Source of the DNA: Paracidovorax wautersii
Lineage (GTDB): Bacteria > Pseudomonadota > Gammaproteobacteria > Burkholderiales > Burkholderiaceae_C
NCBI GenBank assembly: GCA_009912175.1
Contig: WNDQ01000025.1
Span: 1 to 57,558 of the forward strand
Direction: 5' to 3'
DNA length: 57,558 nucleotides
Position numbers and translations under genes: made by a program
Shown here: positions 17,051 through 27,370 of the stretch, in pieces
How the letters are laid out: each line of letters begins with the position of its first letter
Numbering within the stretch: the first letter of the stretch is position 1
Notes under the pieces: generated by a model
Databases searched by the model: none
Told to the model about the DNA's origin: nothing
Seen by the model: only the letters and a program-made list of their open reading frames with translations

Positions 17051-19842
17051 GCTGCGGCCGCCTCGCCCGTTTTGCCGGCGTCGCCAAACACCGCGTGCCA
17101 CAGCGCCAGGATGGCGTCGCGCTCGGTGCTGACGGTTTCGGGTTCGACCTGCGTGGGCGCTTCGTCCAGCCGGGCCTTGTGTTGCAGCCGGCGCAGGGTG
17201 CGGTAGGCGGCCGCCGCTTGCTGGCCGACCTGGGCGGGCAAGAGGCCCGCGGCTTCGGCGCGCTGGAGCAGGGCGATGTTGCCGACGTTGGGCACCAGCT
17301 CGGGGTGCTGTGCGGCGTCGGCCAGTACCAGGAATTGCACGACGAATTCGGCATCGACCATGCCGCCCGGGCTGTACTTGAGGTCGAAGCGGCCGGCGCG
17401 CACGGCATAGGCTGCGCGCACACGCTCGCGCATGGCGATGATCTCGGCGCGCAGCGCGGCGCGGTCGCGCGGGGCGGTGATGACGGCCTCGCGCACGGCG
17501 TCGAAACGCGCGCGCAGCGTGGTCGGGTCGTCCAGGATCATGCGGGCGCGTGTGATGGCCTGGTGCTCCCAGGTCCATGCGGTGTTGCTGCCGCGCTGCT
17601 GCTGGTAGTTGGCGTAGGCCTCGAAACGGGTGGCCAGCAGGCCTGAATTGCCGTTGGGGCGCAGCGCGGTGTCGATCTCGAAGAGGTCGCCCTCGCCGGT
17701 CTTGATGGTCAGCCAGGTGATGAGCTTGCGCACGAAGTTGGCGTAGACCTCGGGCGCGTCGTCGTGGTCGTCGTCATAGACGAAGACGATGTCCAGGTCG
17801 CTGCCATAGCCCAGTTCCTTGCCGCCGAGCTTGCCGTAGGCAATCACCGCGAACTGCGGCGCGTCGCGGTGGCGTTTGCGCAGAAAGCGCCAGGACCAGC
17901 GCAGCGTGACGTCGAGGATGGCTTCGGCCAGGGCGCTGAGGTCGTCGGAGACCTGCTCGACGGTGAGCTTGCCTTCGACGTCGCGCGCCAGCGTGCGGAA
18001 GGTCTCGGCGTGGTGCGCGCGGCGCAGCAGGTTGAGCAGGTTTTCCTCGTCGTCCTCGCCGGTCGAGGCCAGCGCGGCGCGGCGGCGTTCAAGCTCCTGG
18101 TCGAAGGCGGCGCGGCCGAAACGTTCTTCGTAGAGCGAGGTGCTGGCCAGCTCGTCGATCACGCCCGGGTGCTGCATCAGGTAGCGCGCGGGCCACTGCG
18201 CCGCGCCCAGCACACGCAGCAGGCGCTCGTGCACGGTGGGGCGTTCCAGCAGCAGTGCCAGGTAGCTGTCGCGGCGCAGCAGCGTCTCCAGCCAGTGGCC
18301 AAAACGCAGCGCCGCGTCTTCGCTGACGGTGCCTTGCTGCAGCCAGTGCGCGGTGCGCTGGATCAGGCGGCGCAGGCGGACGTCGTCGCGCAGCGACTGG
18401 ATGCGGCCGTCGCGGCGCCAGGCTTCGAGCTGGGTGCGAAAACGCTCGGGCAGTTGCGGCAGCATGTCGTCCAGCGTGGGCGGCTCGGGCTTGCCTTTCT
18501 TGTTGCACTGGCCGCTGTTGCAGCCGCCGGCCGCCTTGGGGCCGCCGAGCAGTTTGTCGAACTCGCCGGCAACCTGCTCGCGGTATTCGTAGAAACGTTC
18601 GAGCAGCGCGCAGGCGTCGGCAAAGCCCAGCGTGCGCGCGATCCAGGCCAGGTCCTCGTCGGCCGTGGGCAGGGTGTGGGTCTGCTGGTCGTCGAGGTAC
18701 TGGATGCGGTGCTCGACCTGGCGCAGGAAGACATAGGCCTGGGCCAGCATGGTGGCGCTTTCGGCCGGCATCAGGCCGGCGTGGGCCAGGCGGGGCAGGG
18801 CGTCGAGCGTGGAGCGTGTGCGCAGCTCGGGGAACTGGCCGCCGCGCACCACCTGCAGCAGCTGCACGGTGAATTCGATCTCGCGGATGCCCCCGCGCGA
18901 GAGCTTGACGTCGTTGGCGCGCTCGGGATGGCCCGCGCAGCGGCGCACGGCCTGCTCGCGGATCTGGCGGTGCAGGTCGCGCAGCGCGTCGAACACGCGG
19001 TAGTCGAGGTAGCGGCGGAACACGAAGGGCAGCACCACGCCGCGCAGCGCCAGCACCGAGCCGTCGGCCTTGCTGCTGTGCGGCGCCACCACGCGGCTCT
19101 TGAGCCAGGCAAAACGTTCCCACTCGCGCCCGAGGATGAGGAAGTAGTCCTCCAGCGCGTCCAGCGAGATCGCCGGCGGCCCCGAATTGCCGTGCGGGCG
19201 CAACGCCAGGTCGACCCGGAAGACAAAGCCGTGCTCGGTCACGTCGCCGATCAGCGCGTAGATCGCCTTGACCGCCTTGCCGAAGAACTCGTGGTTGCTG
19301 ATGCGCTGGCCGCCGCGTGTGTCCCCGGCGGTGTCGCCGCCGTGGTCGTAGATGTAGATCAGGTCGATGTCGCTGGAGACGTTGAGCTCGCGCGCGCCGA
19401 GCTTGCCCATGCCCACCACCCACAGCTGCGCGGCCTGGCCCTCGGGCCCGAGCGGCGCGCCGTGGCGTGCGGACAGCTCCTGCATGACGTGGCCGTGGGC
19501 GATCTCCAGCGCCACCTCGGCCAGCTCGGTCATGGCCTGCGTGACCACGGCCAGCGGTGCCTGCTGCTCGCAGTCGAGTACCGCCAGGCGTTCGATGACG
19601 AGCTGGCGCATCACGCGCAGCGCGCTGGCGCAGTCATAGCCCCGGGCACGCAAGGTGTCGTAGGCGGCCTGCATGGTCGGGCGCACGGGCGCGCCGGCCG
19701 GCAGCAGTGGCAGTTCGTTCGTGTAGCGGCGGCGCAGCCGCTGCACCAGCCGGGAATGCGCTGCCGCGCCAGCGTCGGCGTCGGTCGAGGTCAGCGGCGC
19801 GGGCGGTGGCGGGGATCGGTCCAGGGTGCTGTCTGTGCTCAT
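17038..19842 (-). CDS. glnE: Bifunctional glutamine synthetase adenylyltransferase / adenylyl-removing enzyme
   Basis: Cytoplasmic enzyme that attaches AMP to, and removes it from, glutamine synthetase according to PII signals. I start at MSTDSTLDRSPP (19842), 934 residues, a normal length. Both nucleotidyltransferase domains are intact: the N-terminal de-adenylylating one with GKLGARELNVSSDIDLIYIY, and the C-terminal adenylylating one with GKLGGKELGYGSDLDIVFVY, each with the G-S-x-D-x-D metal site. Between them is a linker with an unusual Cys/Gly/Lys-rich patch (GGCNSGQCNKKGKPEP). The C-terminus ends AAAAGPG inside an inverted repeat. It is divergent from the yhdP-like gene. Confidence 0.95.
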   Translation of the reverse strand: MSTDSTLDRSPPPPAPLTSTDADAGAAAHSRLVQRLRRRYTNELPLLPAGAPVRPTMQAAYDTLRARGYDCASALRVMRQLVIERLAVLDCEQQAPLAVVTQAMTELAEVALEIAHGHVMQELSARHGAPLGPEGQAAQLWVVGMGKLGARELNVSSDIDLIYIYDHGGDTAGDTRGGQRISNHEFFGKAVKAIYALIGDVTEHGFVFRVDLALRPHGNSGPPAISLDALEDYFLILGREWERFAWLKSRVVAPHSSKADGSVLALRGVVLPFVFRRYLDYRVFDALRDLHRQIREQAVRRCAGHPERANDVKLSRGGIREIEFTVQLLQVVRGGQFPELRTRSTLDALPRLAHAGLMPAESATMLAQAYVFLRQVEHRIQYLDDQQTHTLPTADEDLAWIARTLGFADACALLERFYEYREQVAGEFDKLLGGPKAAGGCNSGQCNKKGKPEPPTLDDMLPQLPERFRTQLEAWRRDGRIQSLRDDVRLRRLIQRTAHWLQQGTVSEDAALRFGHWLETLLRRDSYLALLLERPTVHERLLRVLGAAQWPARYLMQHPGVIDELASTSLYEERFGRAAFDQELERRRAALASTGEDDEENLLNLLRRAHHAETFRTLARDVEGKLTVEQVSDDLSALAEAILDVTLRWSWRFLRKRHRDAPQFAVIAYGKLGGKELGYGSDLDIVFVYDDDHDDAPEVYANFVRKLITWLTIKTGEGDLFEIDTALRPNGNSGLLATRFEAYANYQQQRGSNTAWTWEHQAITRARMILDDPTTLRARFDAVREAVITAPRDRAALRAEIIAMRERVRAAYAVRAGRFDLKYSPGGMVDAEFVVQFLVLADAAQHPELVPNVGNIALLQRAEAAGLLPAQVGQQAAAAYRTLRRLQHKARLDEAPTQVEPETVSTERDAILALWHAVFGDAGKTGEAAAAGPG

Positions 19843-19976
19843 TCGAAATTTCTTACAAAACTTCACAGGCTCTTCGATATCTGAGCCTTTTGGTGTTGTC
19901 GCGCTGCGCTATGGTTTCACGGCCGCGCGCTACCCGCTTCACTGCGAAGCGGCGCCCTCATAATCTCCCGATCTTC

Positions 19977-22900
19977 ATGACCGCAAGTTCCCAACAGCCC
20001 TCCAGGCGCCTGCGCGGCGTTGCCCTGGCCGCCCGCGTGCTCTGGTGGGGCATGGTGGCGGCCTGGCTGGCGTTTGCGCTGACCTGGGGGGCGTTGCATG
20101 GGCTGATTGTGCCGCGTCTGGAGCAACTGCGCCCGTGGCTGGAACAGCAGGCCAGCCGGCAGCTCGGTGTCGAGCTGCACATCGGCAGCCTGCGCGCCCA
20201 GGCCGACAGCTGGCGGCACCTGCCCACCATCGAGGTGCGCGACGTCAGCGTGCACGATGCCCAGGGCGAGGAAACCCTGAGACTGGGACGGGTGCTGGCC
20301 ACGCTCTCGCCACGTTCACTGTGGCGGCTGGGCTTCGAGCAACTGGTGATCGAGCAGCCCCGGCTGGAGGTGATCCGCCGCGCCGACGGCCGCATCGAAG
20401 TCGCGGGCATCGTGCTGGCCAGCCAGGACACGGGCGAGACCCGCGCCGCCGACTGGTTCTTCGGCCAGCGCCAGGTCGTCGTGCAGGGCGGCACCCTGGT
20501 CTGGCGCGATGAAAAAACCGCGGGCGCGGCCCCGCTGGCGCCGCTGGCGCTGGGCAACGTGCAACTGGTCGTGCGCAACCACGGGCTGCGCCACGATTTC
20601 CGCCTGGACGCCGACCCGCCCGAGGGCTGGGGCGAGCGCGCGCACATCGCCGGCCAGATGCGCCAGCCGCTCATCACGCTGCACCGCGGGCGCTGGCAGG
20701 ACTGGGACGGCCAGCTGTACGCCGACTTCTCGCGCGTGGACCTGGCGCAACTGGCGCCCTATGCGGCCGACTGGCCCAGCGCCATGCGGCTGGATGCCGG
20801 CGTGGGCCGGCTGCGCGGCTGGGCCCGCATCGAGGGCGGGGCACCGCGCGAGACCACGGTGGACCTGGCCATGCGCGACGTGGTGGCGCGCCGGCAGATG
20901 CCCGGCGGCGCGACCGAACCCGGCGCGGCACCGCTGGCGCTGGCCGACCTGAGCGGGCGCCTGACCTGGCAGGACCTGCCGCGCGGCTTTGCCCTGCAGA
21001 CGCAGGATCTGCAGTTCAGCCTGCCGGGCGGACTGCGCTGGCCGGGCGGCAACGCACGGCTGAGCTGGCAGGCCGCGGGCACGCTGGCGCCGGCCCAGGC
21101 CAGCCTGACGGGCGATGCGCTGGACCTGGGCACGCTGGCGCTGATCGCGCAGCGCCTGCCGCTGGACACGCCGACCCGCGACTGGCTGGCCGGCTATGCG
21201 CCCAGCGGCGTGGTGCGCCACATCCAGGCCCAGTGGAGCGGGCGGCCCGCCACGACGGGCGCGGGCGTACCGCTGGCCGCCGACGCGGGCCCGGCCGCCG
21301 AGGCGCCGCCCTGGTGGGAGCGCAGCACCTGGCAAGCGCGTGGCGAGATCGATCAACTGAGCCTGGCCGCGGGCGCCGCCGAGCCGCCCTCGCGCCCGGG
21401 CGCGGCACCGCACCCCGGCCGCCCGGGTGTCAGCGGCGCGCGGGTCGCGTTCGATCTGAACCAGGACGGTGGCAGCGCCGAGCTGGCCATCCGGCAGGGC
21501 GAACTGGTGTTTCCCGGCGTGTTCGAAGAGCCCGCCATCGCCATGGACGACCTGCAGGCGCAACTGGCCTGGCACCGGCGCGGCGAGCAGCACACGGTCG
21601 AGGTCACGCGGCTGGCCTTTGCCAATGCCGATGCGGCCGGCTGGGCCAATGGCCGCTGGCAGACCACGCCAGGCGCGGCCGACGGCCTGCCGGGCCACCT
21701 GTGGCTGGACGGCGAGCTCACGCGCGCCAACGGCACGCGGGTGCACCGCTACCTGCCGCTGGAGATTCCCGAGCTCACGCGCCACTACGTGCGCGACGCG
21801 GTGCGGGCGGGTCAGGCCACACGCACGGTCTTCAAGGTCGACAGCGCGCTCGACCACTTCCCGCCCGAGACGGCCAAGGCCGGCGTGTTCTCCATCGTGG
21901 CCGACCTCAAGGACGTGGACTTCGACTACGTGCCGCCGTCCGTGGCGGCGCAGACCGATCCGCCCGGCCATTGGCCGGCGTTTTCGCAGCTCGACGCGCA
22001 ACTGGTGTTCGACCACCGTTCCATGGAGGTGCGGCAGGCCCAGGGCAGCGTCGACGGCCTGCGCCAGCTGCGTGTGGCACGCGCCTGGGCGCGCATTGCC
22101 GAACTGGGCCACGACGCGCCGGTGCTGGAGACCGGCGGCCAGGTCAGCGGGCCGCTGGCGCAGGCGCTGGAGTTCGTGCGCCGCTCGCCGCTGGACGGCC
22201 TGACCGGCAACGCCTTCGCCGAAGCCCAGGGCAGCGGCGACACCAGCACACAGCTGTCGCTGCGCATTCCGCTCATGGACGCGCAGCACACCCAGGTCCA
22301 GGGCCAGGTCCAGCTGCGCGGCGCCGCGATCCAGTTCCTGCCGGGCACGCCGCGCCTGGAGCAGGCGCAGGCCCGTGTGGATTTTTCGGAAAAAGGTTTT
22401 CAGCTCAGCCAGGCGCGCGCGCACGTCTTCGGCGGCGATCTGCAGTTTCGCGGCAGCGGCCAGCACGACAGCGCGTCGGGCGACTTCACCTCGCAGTTCG
22501 ATGGCCAGGGCACGCTGACCGCCGAGGGCCTGAGCCAGTCGCCGGACATGCCCTGGCTGGCGCCGCTTGGCCACGCCATGGCGGGCCAGGCCGGCTACCG
22601 CGTGCGGCTGGGTTCCGTGGGCGGGCGCCTGCAGGGGCAGATCGACAGCGACCTGGTGGGGCTGGCCATGCAGCTGCCCGCGCCCTTCGGCAAAACGGCG
22701 CAGGCGCCATTGCCGCTGCATTTCGAAAGCGCGCTCACGGGCCCTCAGGAAGACCGCGTTCGCCTGCGCCTGGGCGAGCGGGTCAAGGCCGACTTCGTGC
22801 GCGATCTGGCCAGCGGCTATCCGCGCATCCGGCGCGGCTCCATCCGCATCGACGAGCAGGGCGCGCCCGACGCCGTGCTGCCGGCTGCGGGCGTGGACCT

Positions 22901-24335
22901 GGGCGTGCGGCTGGACACGCTGGACGTCGGCGCCTGGCAGCAGGTGCTGGCGGGCGGCGGGCCGCAGCAGGCCAGCGCAGCGCCCTCGGCCGCCGATGTC
23001 GCGGCCGACGCGCTGCGCGCCAACGCGGCCGACCCGCCCGCGGGCGACGGCGCCCAGGGCGACCGCGACTCGGCGCTGGCCAGTTTCCTGCCCACGCGCC
23101 TGTCGGTGCAGGCGCGGCAACTGCGCTACCAGGGGCGCTCGCTCAACAACCTGCACCTCGACGGCGAGCGCCAGGACCGCACCTGGTCGGCCACCGTGTC
23201 GGCCGACGAACTGGACGGCCGGCTGGCCTACAGCCAGGGCGCGGGCGAGCGGCCCGGGACGCTGTTCGCGCGCTTCAAGCGCGTGGCGCTCGACACCCGC
23301 GCGGCGGCGGGCCATGTCGGCGCCGGCAACACCAGCGCGGCGGTCAACGACCTGCTCGACCACCAGCCCGAGACGCTGCCCGCGCTCGACATCGAGATCG
23401 AACAGCTCAACCTGGCCGGCAAGGACCTCGGGCAACTGAGTGTGCTGGCCACCAACCGCGGGCGCCAGCCGGCCGCGGGCGGGCAGGGCGGCGACGCGCT
23501 GGCGAGGGCGGGCGAGGTGCACGAGTGGCAGCTCGATGCGCTCAGCCTGACCGTGCCCGAGGGCGCGCTCAAGGCCAGCGGCCAGTGGCTCATCGCCGAT
23601 GGCGCGGCCCCTGCCGGGCGCCAGCGCCAGACCCGGCTGGACTTCACGCTGCAGACCAGCAATGCCGGCGCGCTGCTCGACCGCCTGGGCTTTGCCAACC
23701 TCTTTCGGCGCGGGCAGGGCGACCTCAAGGGCAGCATTGCGTGGACCGGCTCGCCGCTGGCGCTGGACTACCCCAGCCTGACGGGCACGCTGGACATCGA
23801 CATGCGCGACGGCCAGTTCCTCAAGGCCGACCCCGGCCCGGCGCGGCTGCTGGGCGTGCTCAGCCTGCAGGCGCTGCCGCGCCGGCTGACGCTGGACTTT
23901 CGCGATGCCTTCTCGGAGGGCTTCGCCTTCGACTTCATCCGGGGCGAAGCCCGCATCCAGCGCGGCGTGGCGACCACCAACAACCTGCAGATGAAGGGCG
24001 TGAGCGCGGCCGTGCTGATGGATGGCCAGGCCGACCTGGTGCGCGAAACGCAGGACATCAAGGTCGTGGTCGTGCCCGAACTCAACACCGGCACGATGGC
24101 GCTGATCGCCACGGCCATCAACCCGGCCATCGGCCTGGGGACTTTTCTGGCGCAGTGGGTGCTCAAGCGGCCGCTGCTGGAGTCGGTCACGCGCACCTTC
24201 CACCTCAGCGGCACCTGGGCCGACCCGGACATCCAGGCGGTGCCGTCGACACCCGCGCCCACGTCCTCACCGGCCAGCGGCGCTGGCGCGGTGTCAGAAT
24301 CGCCCGTGCAGCCCGCCACCCCGGGCGCGCGCTGA
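19977..24335 (+). CDS. yhdP: YhdP family AsmA-like protein (TIGR02099, DUF3971)
   Basis: Very long (1452 residues) inner-membrane-anchored periplasmic protein. It begins MTASSQQPSRRLRGVALAAR, with a single membrane helix at about residues 20-45 (LWWGMVAAWLAFALTWGALHGLIV). AsmA-like repeating beta-groove sequence follows to the end. YhdP, with TamB and YdbH, is known in E. coli to help move phospholipids to the outer membrane. The C-terminal part, from FANLFRRGQGDLKGSIAWTG through LLGVLSLQALPRRLTLDFRD to AQWVLKRPLLES, is the best conserved stretch of the family. The tail is Pro/Ser-rich. A long minus-strand reading frame across it is a GC-rich shadow. Confidence 0.9.
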   Translation: MTASSQQPSRRLRGVALAARVLWWGMVAAWLAFALTWGALHGLIVPRLEQLRPWLEQQASRQLGVELHIGSLRAQADSWRHLPTIEVRDVSVHDAQGEETLRLGRVLATLSPRSLWRLGFEQLVIEQPRLEVIRRADGRIEVAGIVLASQDTGETRAADWFFGQRQVVVQGGTLVWRDEKTAGAAPLAPLALGNVQLVVRNHGLRHDFRLDADPPEGWGERAHIAGQMRQPLITLHRGRWQDWDGQLYADFSRVDLAQLAPYAADWPSAMRLDAGVGRLRGWARIEGGAPRETTVDLAMRDVVARRQMPGGATEPGAAPLALADLSGRLTWQDLPRGFALQTQDLQFSLPGGLRWPGGNARLSWQAAGTLAPAQASLTGDALDLGTLALIAQRLPLDTPTRDWLAGYAPSGVVRHIQAQWSGRPATTGAGVPLAADAGPAAEAPPWWERSTWQARGEIDQLSLAAGAAEPPSRPGAAPHPGRPGVSGARVAFDLNQDGGSAELAIRQGELVFPGVFEEPAIAMDDLQAQLAWHRRGEQHTVEVTRLAFANADAAGWANGRWQTTPGAADGLPGHLWLDGELTRANGTRVHRYLPLEIPELTRHYVRDAVRAGQATRTVFKVDSALDHFPPETAKAGVFSIVADLKDVDFDYVPPSVAAQTDPPGHWPAFSQLDAQLVFDHRSMEVRQAQGSVDGLRQLRVARAWARIAELGHDAPVLETGGQVSGPLAQALEFVRRSPLDGLTGNAFAEAQGSGDTSTQLSLRIPLMDAQHTQVQGQVQLRGAAIQFLPGTPRLEQAQARVDFSEKGFQLSQARAHVFGGDLQFRGSGQHDSASGDFTSQFDGQGTLTAEGLSQSPDMPWLAPLGHAMAGQAGYRVRLGSVGGRLQGQIDSDLVGLAMQLPAPFGKTAQAPLPLHFESALTGPQEDRVRLRLGERVKADFVRDLASGYPRIRRGSIRIDEQGAPDAVLPAAGVDLGVRLDTLDVGAWQQVLAGGGPQQASAAPSAADVAADALRANAADPPAGDGAQGDRDSALASFLPTRLSVQARQLRYQGRSLNNLHLDGERQDRTWSATVSADELDGRLAYSQGAGERPGTLFARFKRVALDTRAAAGHVGAGNTSAAVNDLLDHQPETLPALDIEIEQLNLAGKDLGQLSVLATNRGRQPAAGGQGGDALARAGEVHEWQLDALSLTVPEGALKASGQWLIADGAAPAGRQRQTRLDFTLQTSNAGALLDRLGFANLFRRGQGDLKGSIAWTGSPLALDYPSLTGTLDIDMRDGQFLKADPGPARLLGVLSLQALPRRLTLDFRDAFSEGFAFDFIRGEARIQRGVATTNNLQMKGVSAAVLMDGQADLVRETQDIKVVVVPELNTGTMALIATAINPAIGLGTFLAQWVLKRPLLESVTRTFHLSGTWADPDIQAVPSTPAPTSSPASGAGAVSESPVQPATPGAR

Positions 24336-24407
24336 AGGCCGCCGCGCCCGGCCGCGCGCCGGGGCCGCGGCCCTTCCATTTTTCACCTGCCCCGTGCACC
24401 GCCCGCC

Positions 24408-25220
24408 ATGAAATGCGCCGCCCTCCAGATGGTCAGCAGCCACGACGTGTCCGACAACCTGGCCGCCGCGCGGCGCCTGGTCGACCAGGCCGCGCGCCAG
24501 GGGGCCGAGCTGGTGGTGCTGCCCGAATACTTCTGCCTGCTCGGCCAGCGCGACACCGACAAGCTGGCCGTGCAGGAGACGCTGGGCGAGGGACCGATCC
24601 AGGTCGCCCTGGCCGACATGGCGCGCGCAAGCGGCGTGTGGCTGATCGGCGGCACACTGCCCGTGGCCACGGGGGACGACGCGCAGCGCGTCTTCAACAC
24701 CACGCTGGCCTTCGATCCGCAGGGCCAGCCGATTGGCCGCTACGACAAGATCCACCTCTTTCGTTTTGCGCGCGGCAGCGAAAGCTACGACGAAAGCCGC
24801 GTGCTGCGCGCCGGCCGCCAGCCGCAGGTGCTGACCGTGACCGACCGCGCCGGGCGCGACTGGCGGGTGGGCCTGAGCATCTGCTACGACCTGCGGTTTC
24901 CCGAGCTGTACCGCCACGCCCAGGCCGACATCTGGGTCGTGCCCAGCGCCTTCACCTTCACCACGGGCGCCGCCCACTGGGAGGTGCTGCTGCGTGCGCG
25001 CGCCATCGAGAACCAGGCCTACGTGATCGCCGCTGCGCAAGGCGGCCAGCACAGCAACGGCCGCCAGACCTGGGGCCAGAGCATGGTGATCGACCCCTGG
25101 GGCGACATCCTGGCCCAGCACGCGCAAGGCGAAGCCGTCGTGCTGGCCACGCTCGACGCCGCGCGGCTGGCCGAAGTGCGCAGCCAACTGCCCGCACTCA
25201 CGCACCGGGTGATGTCGTGA
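24408..25220 (+). CDS. Carbon-nitrogen hydrolase, nitrilase superfamily (Nit1/Nit2-like)
   Basis: Cytoplasmic C-N hydrolase of 270 residues beginning [14 protein letters not shown]. The catalytic triad is visible: Glu in [11 protein letters not shown], Lys in YDKIHLFRF and Cys in [15 protein letters not shown]. The family's [21 protein letters not shown] and [12 protein letters not shown] follow. The closest biochemical guess is deaminated-glutathione amidase or omega-amidase, as this protein commonly sits after yhdP in betaproteobacteria; specificity is not shown by the sequence. It starts 72 bases after yhdP and the two are probably co-transcribed. Confidence 0.87.
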   Translation: MKCAALQMVSSHDVSDNLAAARRLVDQAARQGAELVVLPEYFCLLGQRDTDKLAVQETLGEGPIQVALADMARASGVWLIGGTLPVATGDDAQRVFNTTLAFDPQGQPIGRYDKIHLFRFARGSESYDESRVLRAGRQPQVLTVTDRAGRDWRVGLSICYDLRFPELYRHAQADIWVVPSAFTFTTGAAHWEVLLRARAIENQAYVIAAAQGGQHSNGRQTWGQSMVIDPWGDILAQHAQGEAVVLATLDAARLAEVRSQLPALTHRVMS

Positions 25221-25272
25221 GCGCCGCCGCGCCAAGCCCGCAGGTCTTGCCGCCCCAGGCGCCGGGGCGGCC

Positions 25273-27351
25273 ATGAACAGTCTGGCGCGCACGCTGCGGG
25301 TGGCCTGGCGCCGCGGGCTGCCGCAGACACTGGCGCACGCGCGGGACTGGGTGAGCGGCCCGCGCGCGCCGCGCGACTCGCGCCGCTGGCTGCTGCCGGC
25401 GCTGCTGGCGCTGGTCACGGCGGTGCTGGCCACGCTGATCTGGCTGGCCAGCGTCTACGAGACCGCGCAGGCGCAGGAAGACGTCGAGCGCCACGCCGCC
25501 GTTGCCGCGCTCGACATCCGCCAGGGGCTGGCGCGCAACCTGCAGAGCCTGCAGGCGCTGCAGATCCAGCCGGCGGACGCCAGCACCTGGGCCTTCCAGG
25601 CCGGCACGCTGCTGTTCGAGCGGCGCGAGCTGAGGGAGCTGCGCTGGCTCGACGCCGACTTTCGCCAGCAGGCGCAGGCGGTCTCGCCCTACGAGCCGCT
25701 GCCCGGCGTCTCGCAGGAGCGCCCGGCGCAGGTGCAGCTGACCTGCACGCTGGCCGCGCAGAACGGCCAGGCCCTGTATTCGACGAGCTATTTCGTGACG
25801 GGCGGCTCGGCCGGCCAGGGGCAGGAGCTGGTCGACGTCTGCCAGGTCATCCGCAACCACGCCGCGATCGTGGGCTACCAGGTGGCCACCTATTCGCTGC
25901 GGGACCTGCTGTCCGAGCTGGTCGCCAAGCCCGTGCAGCGCGCCTACGAGGTCTCGTTCACCGACATGGACGGCGCGCGCCTGGCCGTCATCAACAACGT
26001 GCTGCGACGCAACAGCCGGCCCTTCATCTCGCAGCAGGTGATCGAGCTGCCCGGTGCCAGCCTGACGCTGCGGCTGGTGTACTGGCACAGCGCGCCCAGC
26101 CTGTTTCCCAACGTGCTCACCGGCATGGTGACCTTTCTGGCGATCGCGCTGGCCACCGTGGCCGACGCACTGGCCTTTCGCAACGCGATGGAGAACTCGC
26201 TGATCACCGGCCTGCGTGCGCGCGACCTCTCGGGCCGCATCAACTACGTCAACCCGGCGTTCTGCGAGATGGTCGGCTTTCGCGACACCGAGCTGCTGGG
26301 CTCGGACATGCCCGCGCCCTACTGGCCGCCCGAGAACGTCGACCTCTACATGCAGCGCCAGGCGCTGCTGCGCGGGGCCGACCGCCTGCCCCCGCGCATC
26401 GGCTACGAATCGGTCTTCATGCGCCGCGACGGCACGCGTTTTCCGGTGCTGATCTACGAGGCCCCGCTGCTCGACGCCAGCGGGCAGCGCGTGGGCTGGA
26501 TGAGCGCGGTCATCGACATCAGCGAACAGCGCCGCATGGAAGAGATCTCGCGCGCCAGCCAGGAGCGGCTGCAGGCCACGGCGCGCCTGGCCACGGTGGG
26601 CGAGATGGCCTCGCTCATCAGCCACGAGATCAACCAGCCGCTGGCCGCCATTGCCAGCTACGCCACCGGCTCGCTCAACCTGCTCGGGCGCGACGCCGCG
26701 GCCGACGTCCCGGCCCAGGCGCCCCAACAGGCCTCGCAGCAGGCCCGTGCGCTGCGCATGGCGATCCAGCAGATCGTGGCGCAGGCCGAGCGCGCCGGCA
26801 AGGTCGTCACCAGCGTGCGCGACTTCGTGCAGCGCCGCCACCGCGCCTACGAGCCCGTGCGCCCCCAGCAGCTGCAGCAGGCGCTGGAGCCGCTGCTCAA
26901 CCTGCAGGCGCGCAAGCTCGGGGTCGAGCTGCTCTGGCAGATGCCGCCCAGCCTGCCCGCCGTGCGCTGCGACCGCATCATGGTCGAGCAGGTGCTGCTC
27001 AACCTGGCGCGCAACGGCATGCAGGCCATGGACCTGACACCGCCCAGCCAGCGGCGCCTGGTCATCCGCGCCGAGCAGGACGACACACCCGGGCTGCTGC
27101 GTTTTTCCGTGGCCGACTGGGGCAGCGGGATCGCGCCCGAACTGTCCGAGCAACTGTTCAACCACTTCTTCTCGACCAAGCGCGAAGGCCTGGGCCTGGG
27201 CCTGAGCCTGTGCCGCACCGTGGTCGAGCAGCACGGCGGGCAACTGGGCTTCGAGCCCAACACGCCGTGCGGTACGATCTTTCGTTTCACCCTGCCCCTG
27301 CAGCCGGCCGTGGAGACCGTCGCCCTGCCGGCCGCCGGCATCTCGACCTGA
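25273..27351 (+). CDS. Sensor histidine kinase with PAS domain, DctS-like
   Basis: Membrane kinase of 692 residues. Helix 1 is at about residues 40-62 (WLLPALLALVTAVLATLIWL). A periplasmic sensor of about 210 residues follows, then helix 2 at about 280-298 (NVLTGMVTFLAIALATVADA). The PAS domain covers roughly 310-410 (LSGRINYVNPAFCEMVGF, DISEQRRMEEI). The H-box is SLISHEINQPLAAIASYA, the N-box LLNLARNGMQAM and the G2 box REGLGLGLSLCRTVVEQHGG. It is followed 19 bases on by a FixJ/DctR-type regulator, the architecture of C4-dicarboxylate sensing pairs. No dicarboxylate transporter gene lies nearby, so the DctS label rests on homology only. Confidence 0.85.
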   Translation: MNSLARTLRVAWRRGLPQTLAHARDWVSGPRAPRDSRRWLLPALLALVTAVLATLIWLASVYETAQAQEDVERHAAVAALDIRQGLARNLQSLQALQIQPADASTWAFQAGTLLFERRELRELRWLDADFRQQAQAVSPYEPLPGVSQERPAQVQLTCTLAAQNGQALYSTSYFVTGGSAGQGQELVDVCQVIRNHAAIVGYQVATYSLRDLLSELVAKPVQRAYEVSFTDMDGARLAVINNVLRRNSRPFISQQVIELPGASLTLRLVYWHSAPSLFPNVLTGMVTFLAIALATVADALAFRNAMENSLITGLRARDLSGRINYVNPAFCEMVGFRDTELLGSDMPAPYWPPENVDLYMQRQALLRGADRLPPRIGYESVFMRRDGTRFPVLIYEAPLLDASGQRVGWMSAVIDISEQRRMEEISRASQERLQATARLATVGEMASLISHEINQPLAAIASYATGSLNLLGRDAAADVPAQAPQQASQQARALRMAIQQIVAQAERAGKVVTSVRDFVQRRHRAYEPVRPQQLQQALEPLLNLQARKLGVELLWQMPPSLPAVRCDRIMVEQVLLNLARNGMQAMDLTPPSQRRLVIRAEQDDTPGLLRFSVADWGSGIAPELSEQLFNHFFSTKREGLGLGLSLCRTVVEQHGGQLGFEPNTPCGTIFRFTLPLQPAVETVALPAAGIST

Positions 27352-27370
27352 TCTTCGACCTGAGAGCCCG

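Noticed and set aside
20316-24203. 1295-codon minus-strand frame opposite yhdP
   Set aside because: Composition of an antisense shadow (very rich in Arg, Gln, Ala, Gly), no start signal, and the plus strand encodes a recognised family over its full length.
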